DNA from: Frigididesulfovibrio sp031551885
GTDB taxonomy: Bacteria > Desulfobacterota > Desulfovibrionia > Desulfovibrionales > Desulfovibrionaceae
Assembly (NCBI GenBank): GCA_031551885.1
Contig: JAVBMX010000037.1
Coordinates: forward strand, 49,368-113,367
Length of the DNA stretch: 64,000 nt
Reading direction: 5' to 3'
A model generated the notes under the pieces. It searched no databases. It worked only from the letters and a program-made list of their open reading frames with translations, and was not told the DNA's origin. Of the stretch, positions 17,786 to 25,982 are shown piece by piece. A program made the translations under genes and the position numbers. Numbering within the stretch: position 1 is the stretch's first letter; each line of letters starts with the position of its first letter.

Positions 17786-18295
17786 CTAAGCGCTCGCCCA
17801 GATGGCCGGGATGCTGAGAGCCAGCATGGTCACGCCCACGCCCAGCTTGATGATGAACCCGCCGAAACGCCCCAGGGTCGCGCCGAAGGCGGCCCGCAAG
17901 GCGTCTTTGTTGGCCATGCCCCGGTGCCGCTCCACCAGCCAGCAACCGAGAAAGCCGCCGCCGAGAGCCCCGAGCAGCGCGCCGAGGCCGAACAGAATGG
18001 GCGCGCAGACAATGGCTCCTATAATCGCGCCGATCATGCCGCCCATGCTTCCTTTATTGGAGCCGCCGAATTTTTTCGCTCCCCAGTGCCCGGCGAAGAA
18101 CTCCGCTATTTCCCCGAGCAGGGCGAGGCCGGCCAGAATAAGAAAAAACTGGGTCGTGAAGGCCGGGCCGTCGACAAAAGCGGCCCACAGCCCGGTAATG
18201 CCCAGGATGACCCAGGTGCCGGGCAGGCTGAAGACAATTAAAAAGAGAGAGGCGATAAGAAGGGCGATGCAGAGTATCGCCGCCGTAACGGTCAT
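17786..18295 (-). CDS. DUF456 membrane protein
   Basis: 169 residues with at least four hydrophobic helices and many glycine-rich stretches (LGALLGALGGGFLGCWLVE, MGGMIGAIIGAIV). This is the DUF456 family, whose members have a GxxxG-rich repeated pattern and unknown function. FSLPGTWVILG near residue 22 and GEIAEFFAGHWGAKKFGGS near 65 are family landmarks. It is followed directly by trmJ. Location is the inner membrane. GGAGA lies six bases before the start. Confidence 0.85.
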   Translation of the reverse strand: MTVTAAILCIALLIASLFLIVFSLPGTWVILGITGLWAAFVDGPAFTTQFFLILAGLALLGEIAEFFAGHWGAKKFGGSNKGSMGGMIGAIIGAIVCAPILFGLGALLGALGGGFLGCWLVERHRGMANKDALRAAFGATLGRFGGFIIKLGVGVTMLALSIPAIWASA

Positions 18296-18374
18296 AGAGT
18301 CTCCTCAAATTGGAGGTGCGGGAAGCGGGCTGTATACCCTTAAGAAGGGGAGAGGGGCAAGTCGCGGGCAAAGA

Positions 18375-18400
18375 CAAAAAATGGGGAAGGCCGGCCTCCC
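18375..18400 (-). terminator. Terminator behind the Mop gene
   Basis: On the minus strand GGGAGGCC pairs with GGCCTTCCC (one bulge) and is followed by CATTTTTTG. It lies about 50 bases after the stop of the Mop gene and before DUF456, so DUF456-trmJ probably have their own promoter. Confidence 0.65.
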
Positions 18401-18448
18401 ATTCTTGTTGTGTGTGTCGCGAAGCGGCAATGAGCGTCGGCGCTCGTT

Positions 18449-18658
18449 CTAGTCGACCGCCATCATGACCGAGGTGGCCTTGATGACCGCGTATGCCGCA
18501 CCGCCGGTTTTGAGTCCGAGGCTTTTAATGGAGTCCATGGAAATGGTCGAAACGATCTGGTTGCCGCCGCCGATGTCCAAGGTAACGATGCCGTTCACGG
18601 CCCCTTCTTTCACATCCACAACGGTGCCCTTGATCTGGTTTCTGGCGCTGAGCTTCAT
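18449..18658 (-). CDS. Molybdenum-pterin binding protein (Mop / TOBE domain)
   Basis: 69 residues consisting of one TOBE (Mop) domain: MKLSARNQIKGTVVDVKEGA, VNGIVTLDIGGGNQIVSTIS, and LGLKTGGAAYAVIKATSVMMAVD. Mop proteins are small hexameric molybdate or tungstate stores in the cytoplasm. GGAAAAC before the start at 18658 is a weak ribosome site, but the start fits all known Mop proteins. Sulfate reducers use Mo and W in formate dehydrogenases. It is divergent from groES. Confidence 0.93.
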   Translation of the reverse strand: MKLSARNQIKGTVVDVKEGAVNGIVTLDIGGGNQIVSTISMDSIKSLGLKTGGAAYAVIKATSVMMAVD

Positions 18659-18975
18659 GTCTGTTTTCCTCAGTAAGGGGTTGGTCCGTCTTCTGCTGGG
18701 AAGCGTGGATTCACACCGAAAATTTGTCAAGCGGCGCAATAGGATGTTTTGCGCGTGAGTGGGCTTCTCTTCTGCCGTTGTGCCGAATTTTAATTTTTTT
18801 TCATTTTCCCCCTTCCCAAGCCGGAAAGTCGACTTATTCTTATAACGTTCAAAGCCTGATGCGGCTTGCGAACGTGGCGCCCAAGGCGCCGCTTCGTTGC
18901 CGGCGGGTGGGGCCGAGACTGCCGTTTTGGCCCGTGTATCCACAAATCATATCCAGCATTGGAGGTTACCGCATC

Positions 18976-19263
18976 ATGAAGCTGAAGCCCCTGAACGACC
19001 GCGTGTTGGTCAAGCGCCTCGAAAGCGAAGAAAAGACCGCCGGCGGGCTGTACATCCCCGACACCGCCAAAGAAAAGCCCTCCAAGGGCGAAGTGGTGGC
19101 TGTGGGCCCCGGCAAGACCGCCGATGACGGCAAGGCCATCGCCATGACCGTTAAGGCCGGGGATCAGGTGCTGTTCAACAAGTACGCCGGCACCGAGATT
19201 AAGCTCGACGGCGTTGAACACCTTGTCATGCGTGAGGACGACATCCTCGCCGTTATCCAGTAA
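18976..19263 (+). CDS. groES: Co-chaperonin GroES
   Basis: 95 residues starting MKLKPLNDRVLVKRLESEEK with the mobile loop EEKTAGGLYIPDTAKEKPSKGEV. The ring lid of the GroEL cage. GGAGG stands nine bases before the start. I looked for a CIRCE operator (TTAGCACTC-N9-GAGTGCTAA) in the 300 bases upstream and found none. An AT-rich TTATTCTTATAAC at about 18833 may be part of the promoter. Together with groEL 37 bases on, this is the single recognisable groESL operon. Confidence 0.98.
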   Translation: MKLKPLNDRVLVKRLESEEKTAGGLYIPDTAKEKPSKGEVVAVGPGKTADDGKAIAMTVKAGDQVLFNKYAGTEIKLDGVEHLVMREDDILAVIQ

Positions 19264-19300
19264 CCATCCGCACCGCGATATCTTTTGAGGAGGAAAACTC

Positions 19301-20950
19301 ATGCCCGCCAAGGAAATTCTTTTTGACGTCAAAGCCCGTGAACGCCTGTCCAAAGGCGTCGACACCCTTGCCAACGCCGTGAAGGTCACGCTCGGCCCCA
19401 AAGGCCGCAACGTGGTCATTGAAAAATCTTACGGTTCCCCCGTCATCACCAAAGACGGCGTGACCGTGGCCAAAGAAATCGAACTGGAAGACAAGTTCGA
19501 GAACATGGGCGCCCAGATGGTCAAGGAAGTCGCTTCCAAAACCAGCGACATCGCCGGCGACGGCACCACCACGGCCACCATTCTGGCCCAAGCCGTTTAC
19601 CGTGAAGGCGTCAAGCTGGTGGCCGCCGGCCGCAACCCCATGAGCATCAAGCGCGGCATCGACAAAGCCGTGGCCAAACTGGTGGATGAGCTGGGCAACT
19701 TGGCCAAGCCCACCCGCGACCAGAAGGAAATCGCCCAGGTCGGCACCATTTCCGCCAACTCCGACAGCACCATCGGCAACATCATCGCCGAAGCCATGAA
19801 CAAGGTCGGCAAAGAAGGCGTGATCACGGTCGAAGAAGCCAAGGGCCTGGAAACCACCCTGGAAACCGTGGACGGCATGCAGTTCGACCGCGGCTACCTT
19901 TCTCCCTACTTCGTGACCAATCCGGAAAAGATGGTCTGCGAAATGGATGAGCCCCTCATCCTGATTAACGAGAAGAAAGTTTCCAGCATGAAGGAAATGC
20001 TCCCCGTCCTCGAGCAGGTGGTCAAAATGAGCCGCCCGCTGGTGATCATCGCCGAAGATGTTGACGGCGAAGCGCTGGCCACCCTGGTGCTGAACAAGCT
20101 GCGCGGTTCCCTCCAAGTCGTGGCTGTGAAGGCCCCCGGTTTCGGCGACCGCCGCAAGGCCATGCTCCAGGACATCGCCGTCCTCACCGGCGGCACCGTG
20201 GTCTCCGAAGACCTCGGCATCAAGCTGGAGAACCTCTCCGTTGCCGACCTCGGCACCGCCAAGCGCGTGCTGATCGACAAGGACAACACCACCATCGTGG
20301 ACGGCGCCGGCAAGAACGAAGAAATCAAGGCCCGCGTTGCCCAACTGCGTGCCCAGATTGGCGAAACCACCTCCGACTCCGATCGTGAAAAGCTTCAGGA
20401 ACGCCTGGCCAAGCTGGCCGGCGGCGTGGCCGTCATCCATGTGGGCGCGGCCACCGAAACCGAAATGAAAGAAAAGAAAGACCGTGTGGAAGACGCCCTG
20501 AACGCCACCCGCGCGGCCGTTGAAGAAGGTATCGTTCCCGGCGGCGGCACCGCCTACCTGCGCGTTGCCAAGTCCCTGGACGACGTCAAGCCCGCCGACG
20601 ACGACGAAGCCGCCGGCGTGAACTTGGTGCGCCGCGCCATTGAAGAACCCCTGCGCCAGATCGCCTGCAATGCGGGCTTTGAAGGCTCCATCGTGGTCGA
20701 AAAGGTGCGTGACGGCAAAGACGGATTCGGCTTCGACGCCGCCACCGGCGAATACGGCGACCTGATCAAGGCCGGCGTCATCGATCCCAAGAAAGTGACC
20801 CGCATCGCCCTGCAGAACGCCGCTTCCGTGGCCTCTCTGCTCCTGACCACCGAGTGCGCCGTGGCCGAAAAGCCCGCGCCCAAAGACGCCCCCGCCGCCG
20901 GCGGTATGGGCGGCATGGGCGGCATGGGTGGAATGGGCGGCATGTACTAA
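19301..20950 (+). CDS. groEL: Chaperonin GroEL
   Basis: 549 residues, the standard GroEL length. Landmarks: VTLGPKGRNVVIEKSYGSP, the ATPase motif AGDGTTTATILA (near 86), PGGGTAYLRV near 415, and the flexible GGM tail, here five GGM units ending MGGMY. GAGGAGG precedes the ATG. Codon use is strongly biased to C-ending codons, unlike many neighbours, in line with very high expression. It folds newly made proteins with GroES in the cytoplasm. Confidence 0.99.
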   Translation: MPAKEILFDVKARERLSKGVDTLANAVKVTLGPKGRNVVIEKSYGSPVITKDGVTVAKEIELEDKFENMGAQMVKEVASKTSDIAGDGTTTATILAQAVYREGVKLVAAGRNPMSIKRGIDKAVAKLVDELGNLAKPTRDQKEIAQVGTISANSDSTIGNIIAEAMNKVGKEGVITVEEAKGLETTLETVDGMQFDRGYLSPYFVTNPEKMVCEMDEPLILINEKKVSSMKEMLPVLEQVVKMSRPLVIIAEDVDGEALATLVLNKLRGSLQVVAVKAPGFGDRRKAMLQDIAVLTGGTVVSEDLGIKLENLSVADLGTAKRVLIDKDNTTIVDGAGKNEEIKARVAQLRAQIGETTSDSDREKLQERLAKLAGGVAVIHVGAATETEMKEKKDRVEDALNATRAAVEEGIVPGGGTAYLRVAKSLDDVKPADDDEAAGVNLVRRAIEEPLRQIACNAGFEGSIVVEKVRDGKDGFGFDAATGEYGDLIKAGVIDPKKVTRIALQNAASVASLLLTTECAVAEKPAPKDAPAAGGMGGMGGMGGMGGMY

Positions 20951-21010
20951 GAAAGCCACACGGTTATTCGATTCCGCGCGCAACTCTCGTTGAAAAGAGC
21001 CCTGCGCACC

Positions 21011-21038
21011 AAGGCCCGCCGGGAAACCGGCGGGCCTT
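21011..21038 (+). terminator. Hairpin after groEL
   Basis: AAGGCCCGCCGG (21011-21022) and CCGGCGGGCCTT (21027-21038) pair perfectly with a GAAA tetraloop. The following bases (GCCGTATTG) are not U-rich, so this is a weak terminator or an mRNA 3' stabiliser. The next gene starts 41 bases further and may depend on read-through. Confidence 0.6.
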
Positions 21039-21079
21039 GCCGTATTGTAGGCGTTGCTCAAAAAAGGTAGACTTTCCCG

Positions 21080-21469
21080 ATGAACGCCTTTGACGCCATC
21101 GCCCTTGTGGCTGAGGAAAAAATACGCGAAGCCGAGCGTAACGGCGTGTTTGCGGACCTTCCCGGTGCGGGAAGGCCGTTGCGCCTGGAAGACGATTCCC
21201 ATATCGCTCCGGAATTGCGCATGGCCTACACCATTCTCAAGAACAGCGGCTACCTGGAGCCCGAAGCCGGGCCGCGTATGCCGGGCGTTCCGACGACCCG
21301 CCTGCATCTGGCCGAAGAAGAAGGGCATACCCACAACCGGCTGGCCCGGTTCAATGTGCGTATGGGTCGCCTGCGTCGGGCGCAAGGGAAAAATCCGGCC
21401 GGACTGTTGCAGGCCGGGTTTGAACAAACGCCGTACCTGGACCGCCTGTTGGAAACATTGAGCGGGTAA
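21080..21469 (+). CDS. DUF1992 (DnaJ-homologue subfamily C28-like) protein
   Basis: 129 residues starting MNAFDAIALVAEEKIREAERNGVFADLPGAGRPL. The EEKIREAxxxGxFdxLPGxGkPL signature and the following ELRMAYTILKNSGYLEPE are those of DUF1992, which in some organisms is fused to a J domain. No J domain is present here. Function is unknown; a role in protein quality control is sometimes guessed from its relatives. It lies just behind groEL, a suggestive position. The frame ends seven bases before the next gene. Confidence 0.88.
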   Translation: MNAFDAIALVAEEKIREAERNGVFADLPGAGRPLRLEDDSHIAPELRMAYTILKNSGYLEPEAGPRMPGVPTTRLHLAEEEGHTHNRLARFNVRMGRLRRAQGKNPAGLLQAGFEQTPYLDRLLETLSG

Positions 21470-21475
21470 AGACAG

Positions 21476-22723
21476 ATGACGCGGACGCCATATTTTGCGT
21501 GTCTTCTTTGGGGCACAGTGGGAATTCTGCTTTTTTTCCCGCTTCGCTCGTTGGCGGCGGAGTCCTTTGTCGCGCCCACGCAGGAAGCCGCCACGCCGAC
21601 CGTCACCCAACAAACCGACCCGGTCGAATTTGAAGCTATCCGCGCCGAGTTTTTTTCCGGGGATGCACGTCCGCGTGAGAAGGGCGTTCCCTGGTTCCGG
21701 AACATGGAAACGGTTTCTTTTGCAGGGGATGAGGAACCTCACCCCCTCCAGTCTTTTCCCGGTCTGGAGGTCCTCCGGCGCAAGAACGGCTTTTACCTGG
21801 GTCGGGAGGGAGCGGAGCGCCTCTTGGGGAGCTCGGCCGGAGTTTATGATGCGGCGCTTCCCTGGCCGGAACTCGCGGTTGCCGACGTGGACTTCGATGA
21901 CGTGCCGGACTTCTTTTTCCTCCACAGCCCCGGGTATTCCGACTCGATTTACCGGTTCGCCTCCGGCAAGGAGGCGGATGTTCCCGTTGCTTCCGTATTT
22001 CAACCATTTGCCGGGAAAACGCCGCCTGATTCCCCGGATCCTTTCCCGGAGTATGCCATTTTCGCCGACGACGTGGGGGGAATGCCCGGATTTTTGCCGC
22101 AGGAACGGGCCATCGAGTTTTACCGAAAAAAGGGACCGTACTACGACGCGGAACGTTGGTGCTTCGACGCGGGAAGGTATTATTTGTGCGAGAAGCACAA
22201 GCAAGCCTATTACCCGGCTTCGGACAACAACGACTTGGTTTTTACACGGGTCGCGCGTTTTGACGAGAAGGGGAACCTGCTCGGCGCTTCCTGTCGTCCT
22301 TTGGAAGGAGAAGAAAAGGAGTCGCTTCGGCTGACGGCTGTGGTCGAGGTTCCCTTGTACGTGGAGCCGGCGGAATCGCCTTCCGGGACCGCATTGCCGC
22401 CGGGGGCGGTGGTGAGGATGCTGGATTACCGATTGGTGGAAGGTTCGGAAGACATGCGGCTTTGGTATCGGGTGCAGGACGAAACCGATCCGGCCCGCAT
22501 GGGCTGGTGTTGCGTCACCGTGGACATTCCGACAATTCAAGACGGCAAGCTGATATTCGCGAAGACCCACAATGAAAGTGTTCGCTCTTACCTTGAGAAT
22601 CCGTATGCCGTGGTTTCGCTTGAGCGTGTCGAGAAGGGCGCAAAGGCCGTGCTGAGAATGAAAGACGGAGAAACGTTTTTCATTGAGAGTATTCCCGTTA
22701 TGTTTCCGTATGAAGTGGAATAA
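21476..22723 (+). CDS. Exported protein, function unknown
   Basis: 415 residues with a clear signal peptide (YFACLLWGTVGILLFFPLRSLAAES, cleavage after about residue 28). The mature part has a stretch AVADVDFDDVPDFFFLHSPGYSDSIYRFA that looks like the start of a VCBS/FG-GAP-like or WD-type repeat, and a middle segment DNNDLVFTRVARFDEKGNLLGASCRPL. The C-terminal part (PSGTALPPGAVVRMLDYRL and WYRVQDETDPARMGWCCV) resembles an SH3b-type domain. I do not recognise a family. It follows DUF1992 by only six bases and ends before a bidirectional terminator, so these two form the downstream part of a groEL-region transcript. Confidence 0.75.
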   Translation: MTRTPYFACLLWGTVGILLFFPLRSLAAESFVAPTQEAATPTVTQQTDPVEFEAIRAEFFSGDARPREKGVPWFRNMETVSFAGDEEPHPLQSFPGLEVLRRKNGFYLGREGAERLLGSSAGVYDAALPWPELAVADVDFDDVPDFFFLHSPGYSDSIYRFASGKEADVPVASVFQPFAGKTPPDSPDPFPEYAIFADDVGGMPGFLPQERAIEFYRKKGPYYDAERWCFDAGRYYLCEKHKQAYYPASDNNDLVFTRVARFDEKGNLLGASCRPLEGEEKESLRLTAVVEVPLYVEPAESPSGTALPPGAVVRMLDYRLVEGSEDMRLWYRVQDETDPARMGWCCVTVDIPTIQDGKLIFAKTHNESVRSYLENPYAVVSLERVEKGAKAVLRMKDGETFFIESIPVMFPYEVE

Positions 22724-22790
22724 ACGGAAAAGGTTTATCGCGAAATCTTGAATGTCCGTCGGAAGGGAATTTTCTCTCAGCCGGCATATA

Positions 22791-22821
22791 TGAAAAAACC
22801 GCGCACAGCGCGGTTTTTTCA
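22791..22821. terminator. Bidirectional terminator between convergent genes
   Basis: TGAAAAAACCGCGC and GCGCGGTTTTTTCA pair perfectly around ACA. It has a U-run on both strands and lies between the plus-strand exported protein and the minus-strand selenoprotein gene, so it serves both. Confidence 0.92.
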
Positions 22822-22875
22822 TAATGGGGTGCAGGGATTCAATCCCTGCCCGCCGGAGGCATATTCTCGTCTCTC

Positions 22876-23865
22876 TCACTTCGGCGGTTGGCCGACGATG
22901 CCGACCATGCCCTGATCCGGAGCCTGCTTGGCCTCCAGGTAGGTGAGGGACGCCTTGAAGGTAACGCCTTCCAGCCAATTACCGGGCTGACCGTGGGGCG
23001 GAAGCTCTTGAATGGTGATGACGTTGATGGCCCGCCCGCTGACATCCGCACGCGCCCAGAGAACACCGGGGGCGATGCCGTTGACGGACTGGGCAAAAGC
23101 CGGGCCTTCGCCGCCGCCGAGCAGGCAGTCGAACACCCCTTGGGCGCGGGTCAGAAAATCGTGCTCGGCCTGCATGCCCCAAGGGCTGATGCCGATGACC
23201 AAGTCGGCGGAAAACTTCAACTTGCGCCCGGCCTTAAGGACGTCATTGTACTGATCTTCCGAAGGAGTACGCCCGGGGTTTTCCCCAACCGGGAAAAAGA
23301 GGATGGCGACCTCGCCCGCTTTGGTTTTCAGGGTGACGGAGCGCGGGTCGTCGTCCACGACGGAGAAGCCGTCGGGAATGCCGCCGGCGGTTTTTCTCAA
23401 CCATTTGGCTGTGTAGGGAGAGATCCTACCCGCGTCTACCTTCAGGTAGTTGTAGGCCTTCAGGGCCAGGGTGGCTTTTTCCTTGGCGGGGTAAATCGGT
23501 TCGGCTTTCGCGGCGGGCTTGGCGCCGGCGACTTTGCCGAAGGCTCCGTTGGGCATGAGGCCGTCGGTCACAAATTCATCCACGCCCACCAAGACAAGTA
23601 AGGGAACGCCTTGACCACGCAGTTCTTTCAAAAGTCCGGCCCGCCGGGCCAGTCCGCCGGTGGCGGCCCCGCCTCAGGTGGGGCAGGGGTACAATTCGCC
23701 CTTGGTGCCCGCGACATAGGCGATGCGCAAAAGCGGTTGGCCCGAGGAGGCGGGATCGGAGAAGGAAAAGGCTTCCTCCTCAGCCGCCGCCTGGGCCGGC
23801 AGGCACAGGATGGACAAGAGCAGAAACGCCCGGAGTACGGGACGCGCGAGAAGACGGATGTGCAT
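22876..23865 (-). CDS. Exported UshA-like protein with an in-frame UGA, probable selenoprotein (CPTU motif)
   Basis: Two open stretches in the same frame are parted only by UGA at 23674-23676. The first has a signal peptide (ending LPAQA, about residue 27) and leads to GTKGELYPCPT. After the UGA the frame continues GGAATGGLARRAGLLKELRG and runs 265 residues to QPPK. Reading the UGA as selenocysteine gives 329 residues with C61-P-T-U64, a CxxU redox or metal motif. The GELYPC...GGLARRA core resembles UshA-like/metallophosphatase proteins in which a cysteine stands at this place. No Met or good start follows the UGA closely. An alternative is a nonsense mutation. Enzymatic function is unknown; location is periplasmic. 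mnmH shows that selenophosphate is made. Confidence 0.75.
23654..23676 (-). promoter_or_regulatory. UGA codon with downstream GC-rich hairpin, possible bacterial SECIS
   Basis: After the UGA (23676-23674) the mRNA can fold CCGCC-ACC-GGCGG (23666-23654), starting eight bases downstream, within the distance used by bacterial SECIS elements. A larger alternative uses GGGCC and GGCCC. I do not see a clear apical GU, which E. coli SelB prefers, so the SECIS call is tentative. Confidence 0.4.
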
Positions 23866-23900
23866 GGGGGGAAGAACCTTTTGAACGGCCGAAGCCGAAA

Positions 23901-24176
23901 TCAGGAATTGAGGTATTCTTTCAGCTCTTTACCGGCGCGGAAGAACGGCAGGCGCTTGGGGCTGACGGTAACCATCTCGCCCGTCTTGGGGTTGCGCCCG
24001 GAATAGCCTTCGTAATCTTTGATCTTGAAGCTGCCCAGGCCGCGAATCTCAACCCGTTGGTCGGCCAGAAGGGCCTGCCGAACGGCATCGAAAAAGGTGT
24101 TGGCCACCAGAGCGGCGTCTTCCAGGGGGATCCCGTTTTCTTCCGCCAAGGCCTTGATGAGTTCGCTTTTGGTCAT
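23901..24176 (-). CDS. HU/IHF-family DNA-binding protein
   Basis: 91 residues starting MTKSELIKALAEENGIPLED. The IHF/HU signature GLGSFKIKDYEGYSGRNPKTGEMV is complete, including the beta-arm tip R-N-P-K-T-G-E. It is a dimeric nucleoid protein that bends DNA. The start at 24176 has GGAGC; an in-frame extension upstream adds a non-homologous stretch. It is a single gene 34 bases before the start of the UGA-containing gene. Which of HU-alpha, HU-beta or IHF it is cannot be told from the sequence alone. Confidence 0.95.
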   Translation of the reverse strand: MTKSELIKALAEENGIPLEDAALVANTFFDAVRQALLADQRVEIRGLGSFKIKDYEGYSGRNPKTGEMVTVSPKRLPFFRAGKELKEYLNS

Positions 24177-24289
24177 GGGTTGCTCCTCTCGCTCGAGTGT
24201 GAATGAGCGGAAACTCGCCACGACCATGCCCCAACCTGAGGCAAAAAGCAAGTAAATTGAACGGATACCCGTGAGACCGCCGACTGGGG

Positions 24290-25126
24290 TCAGGCTTGGG
24301 CGTCGAGGTAGAGGTCGCGCAGGGGAATCTCGACCTTGCCTCTGCTCAGGCGTTCGGTGCGCAGGCGCTGCAGGGTGGAGCCCACGGTTCGAAAGTCCGT
24401 TGCGGCCGGGGCGTGGGGCGAGACTTGCAGCAGGGGGCGTTGTTTGCGCACGGCTTCAGCAACGGCGCGATCCATGCGGATTTCCCCTAGGCGCAGGGGG
24501 GTGAAGCCCAAGAATTTATCGCAGACCGCCGCAAGGCGCCGGTAGGTAAGGGCGCCTTCTTCCGCGTTTTCCACCTGATTGACCAGAATAAGAAAATCTT
24601 GAATGCCGTGCCTGCCGGAAAGCACCTTCATCATCGCGTAGCTGTCGGTCAACGAGGTGGGCTCCGGGGTCACCACCACCACCCGAAAGGTGGTCATGGC
24701 GCCGAATTCCATGGCCGTAGGCGCAATACCCGCGCCGATGTCCAGGAACAGGAAATCGTAAGAGAGGGCCAACGGGTTGATTTTGTCCCGCAGGATGGAG
24801 CGCGCCCCGGCGTCGAGATCGACAAGCTCGGCCAGTCCCGAGTTGGCCGGCAGCAACATGAAGGGGGCGGCGGTGCCCACCCGGTCGCGCAGCACGGGCA
24901 CGATGACGTTTTCGGCCGTCAGATCTTCAAGCAGCATATCCTGCATATGGAATTGCGGAGTCAGCCCCAAGAGCACATCCATGTTGGCCAGACCCATGTC
25001 GCAGTCGGCAAGCAGCACGCTGTTGCCGGCCATGTTCAGTGCGCAGCCGAGGTTGAGGGCGATGTTGCTTTTGCCGACTCCCCCTTTGCCGCTCAAAATG
25101 GAAACACTGACGGTTCCTTGTCTCAT
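24290..25126 (-). CDS. MinD/FlhG-type P-loop ATPase
   Basis: 278 residues of the ParA/MinD superfamily. The deviant Walker A GKGGVGKSNIALNLG is near residue 13, DCDMGLANMDVLLG follows, then DFLFLDIGAGI and VVVTPEPTSLTDSYAMMK. GLANxDxxLG and PTSLTDAYA fit FlhG (YlxH), which sets flagellar number and place with FlhF, better than cell-division MinD. No flhF or other flagellar gene is adjacent, so this is an inference. A C-terminal amphipathic helix is not obvious. It starts four bases after the diguanylate cyclase stop, so the two are coupled. Confidence 0.85.
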   Translation of the reverse strand: MRQGTVSVSILSGKGGVGKSNIALNLGCALNMAGNSVLLADCDMGLANMDVLLGLTPQFHMQDMLLEDLTAENVIVPVLRDRVGTAAPFMLLPANSGLAELVDLDAGARSILRDKINPLALSYDFLFLDIGAGIAPTAMEFGAMTTFRVVVVTPEPTSLTDSYAMMKVLSGRHGIQDFLILVNQVENAEEGALTYRRLAAVCDKFLGFTPLRLGEIRMDRAVAEAVRKQRPLLQVSPHAPAATDFRTVGSTLQRLRTERLSRGKVEIPLRDLYLDAQA

Positions 25127-25130
25127 CTGG

Positions 25131-25982
25131 CTACTCCGTACCCTTACACGCAAAGAGAAATTGTTTTTCCTGCGACTGCACCAACGAGAAGGCCGTTCCG
25201 GTTTTTTGGGTTTCGGCCGCGATCACTTGGTTTCTGCCGTTGTTTTTGATGGCATAGAGGGCTTTGTCGGCCGTTTTCAGCAGAAGCGCCGCCGTGGGCT
25301 TGCCGTCCACCAGGTTGATGGAAGACACGCCCGCGGAAAATGTCATGTGAAATTTGCTGTCGTTGCAAGAAAACGTTTCTTTCCGAAACGTTTCCAAAAT
25401 CCGTTTGGTCAGAAGAAGCGCCGTCCAACCGGGAGTGGAGGGAAGGATGATGGCGAACTCTTCCCCGCCGATTCGCGCCACCGTGTCGTACGAGCGCACG
25501 GAGGTCTTCAGCACCTGGCCGAGCCGGGCCAGCACGCGGTCGCCGCAGTCGTGCCCGTAGGTGTCGTTAATCTTTTTGAAGTGATCAAGGTCCAGCACGA
25601 CCAGGCTCAATTCCGTGTGCGAGCGGATCGCCCGGTCCACCTCGGCGTTCAGCACCCGATCGAACATGCGCCGGTTGGGAATGCCGGTCAGGGCGTCATG
25701 GTCGCGTTGAAAGGCCAAGTGTTCTTTTTCCGCAAGAATGGCCTTCAGGGCTTGGGCCTGAGGCTCGTTCAAGGGAACGGCCAGCCAATGTTCCAGGGCT
25801 TCCGTGGCGACAAGCTGTTTCCAGGCTTTGACGTCCAGGCCGCAAATCGGGCGTACCAATGCATAGTCCATGCTCGCGCAGGAGGCGGCGGACTGTTGCA
25901 CCAATTCCACAACCCGCTCCAGCTCGTGCAGCAGCCTGGTCGCGGGGGGGGAGGAAGGAGGTTTAGGCTTTTTTTCCGACAT
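25131..25982 (-). CDS. Diguanylate cyclase (GGDEF domain)
   Basis: 283 residues. The C-terminal GGDEF domain (about 95-265) has HDALTGIPNRRMFDRVL, LDLDHFKKINDTYGHDCGD, the active site GGEEF at 172-176 and the inhibitory I-site RSYD at 163-166, exactly five residues before it. It should therefore make c-di-GMP and be product-inhibited. The N-terminal 90 residues are a helical bundle without a known sensor. No transmembrane helix. The start at 25982 overlaps the end of prfB by 20 bases, and the FlhG-like gene follows by four bases, which hints at a role in motility control. Confidence 0.93.
   Translation of the reverse strand: MSEKKPKPPSSPPATRLLHELERVVELVQQSAASCASMDYALVRPICGLDVKAWKQLVATEALEHWLAVPLNEPQAQALKAILAEKEHLAFQRDHDALTGIPNRRMFDRVLNAEVDRAIRSHTELSLVVLDLDHFKKINDTYGHDCGDRVLARLGQVLKTSVRSYDTVARIGGEEFAIILPSTPGWTALLLTKRILETFRKETFSCNDSKFHMTFSAGVSSINLVDGKPTAALLLKTADKALYAIKNNGRNQVIAAETQKTGTAFSLVQSQEKQFLFACKGTE

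Noticed and set aside
18780..18975. CIRCE heat-shock operator before groES
   Set aside because: The inverted repeat TTAGCACTC-N9-GAGTGCTAA is absent. A sigma-32-like pair is not convincing either.
20900..20950. Short tandem repeat (GGCATGGGC-like units)
   Set aside because: It is the coding sequence of the GGM tail of GroEL, a normal feature.
19253..22978. A 1241-codon open frame on the minus strand across groESL
   Set aside because: It is antisense to groES and groEL and results from their biased GC-rich third positions. The product is glycine/histidine-rich without motifs.
22876..23631. Gene starting after the UGA (TTG at 23631) as a separate protein
   Set aside because: It would lack the signal peptide and the conserved GGLARRA lead, has no ribosome site, and is in the same frame as the upstream part.
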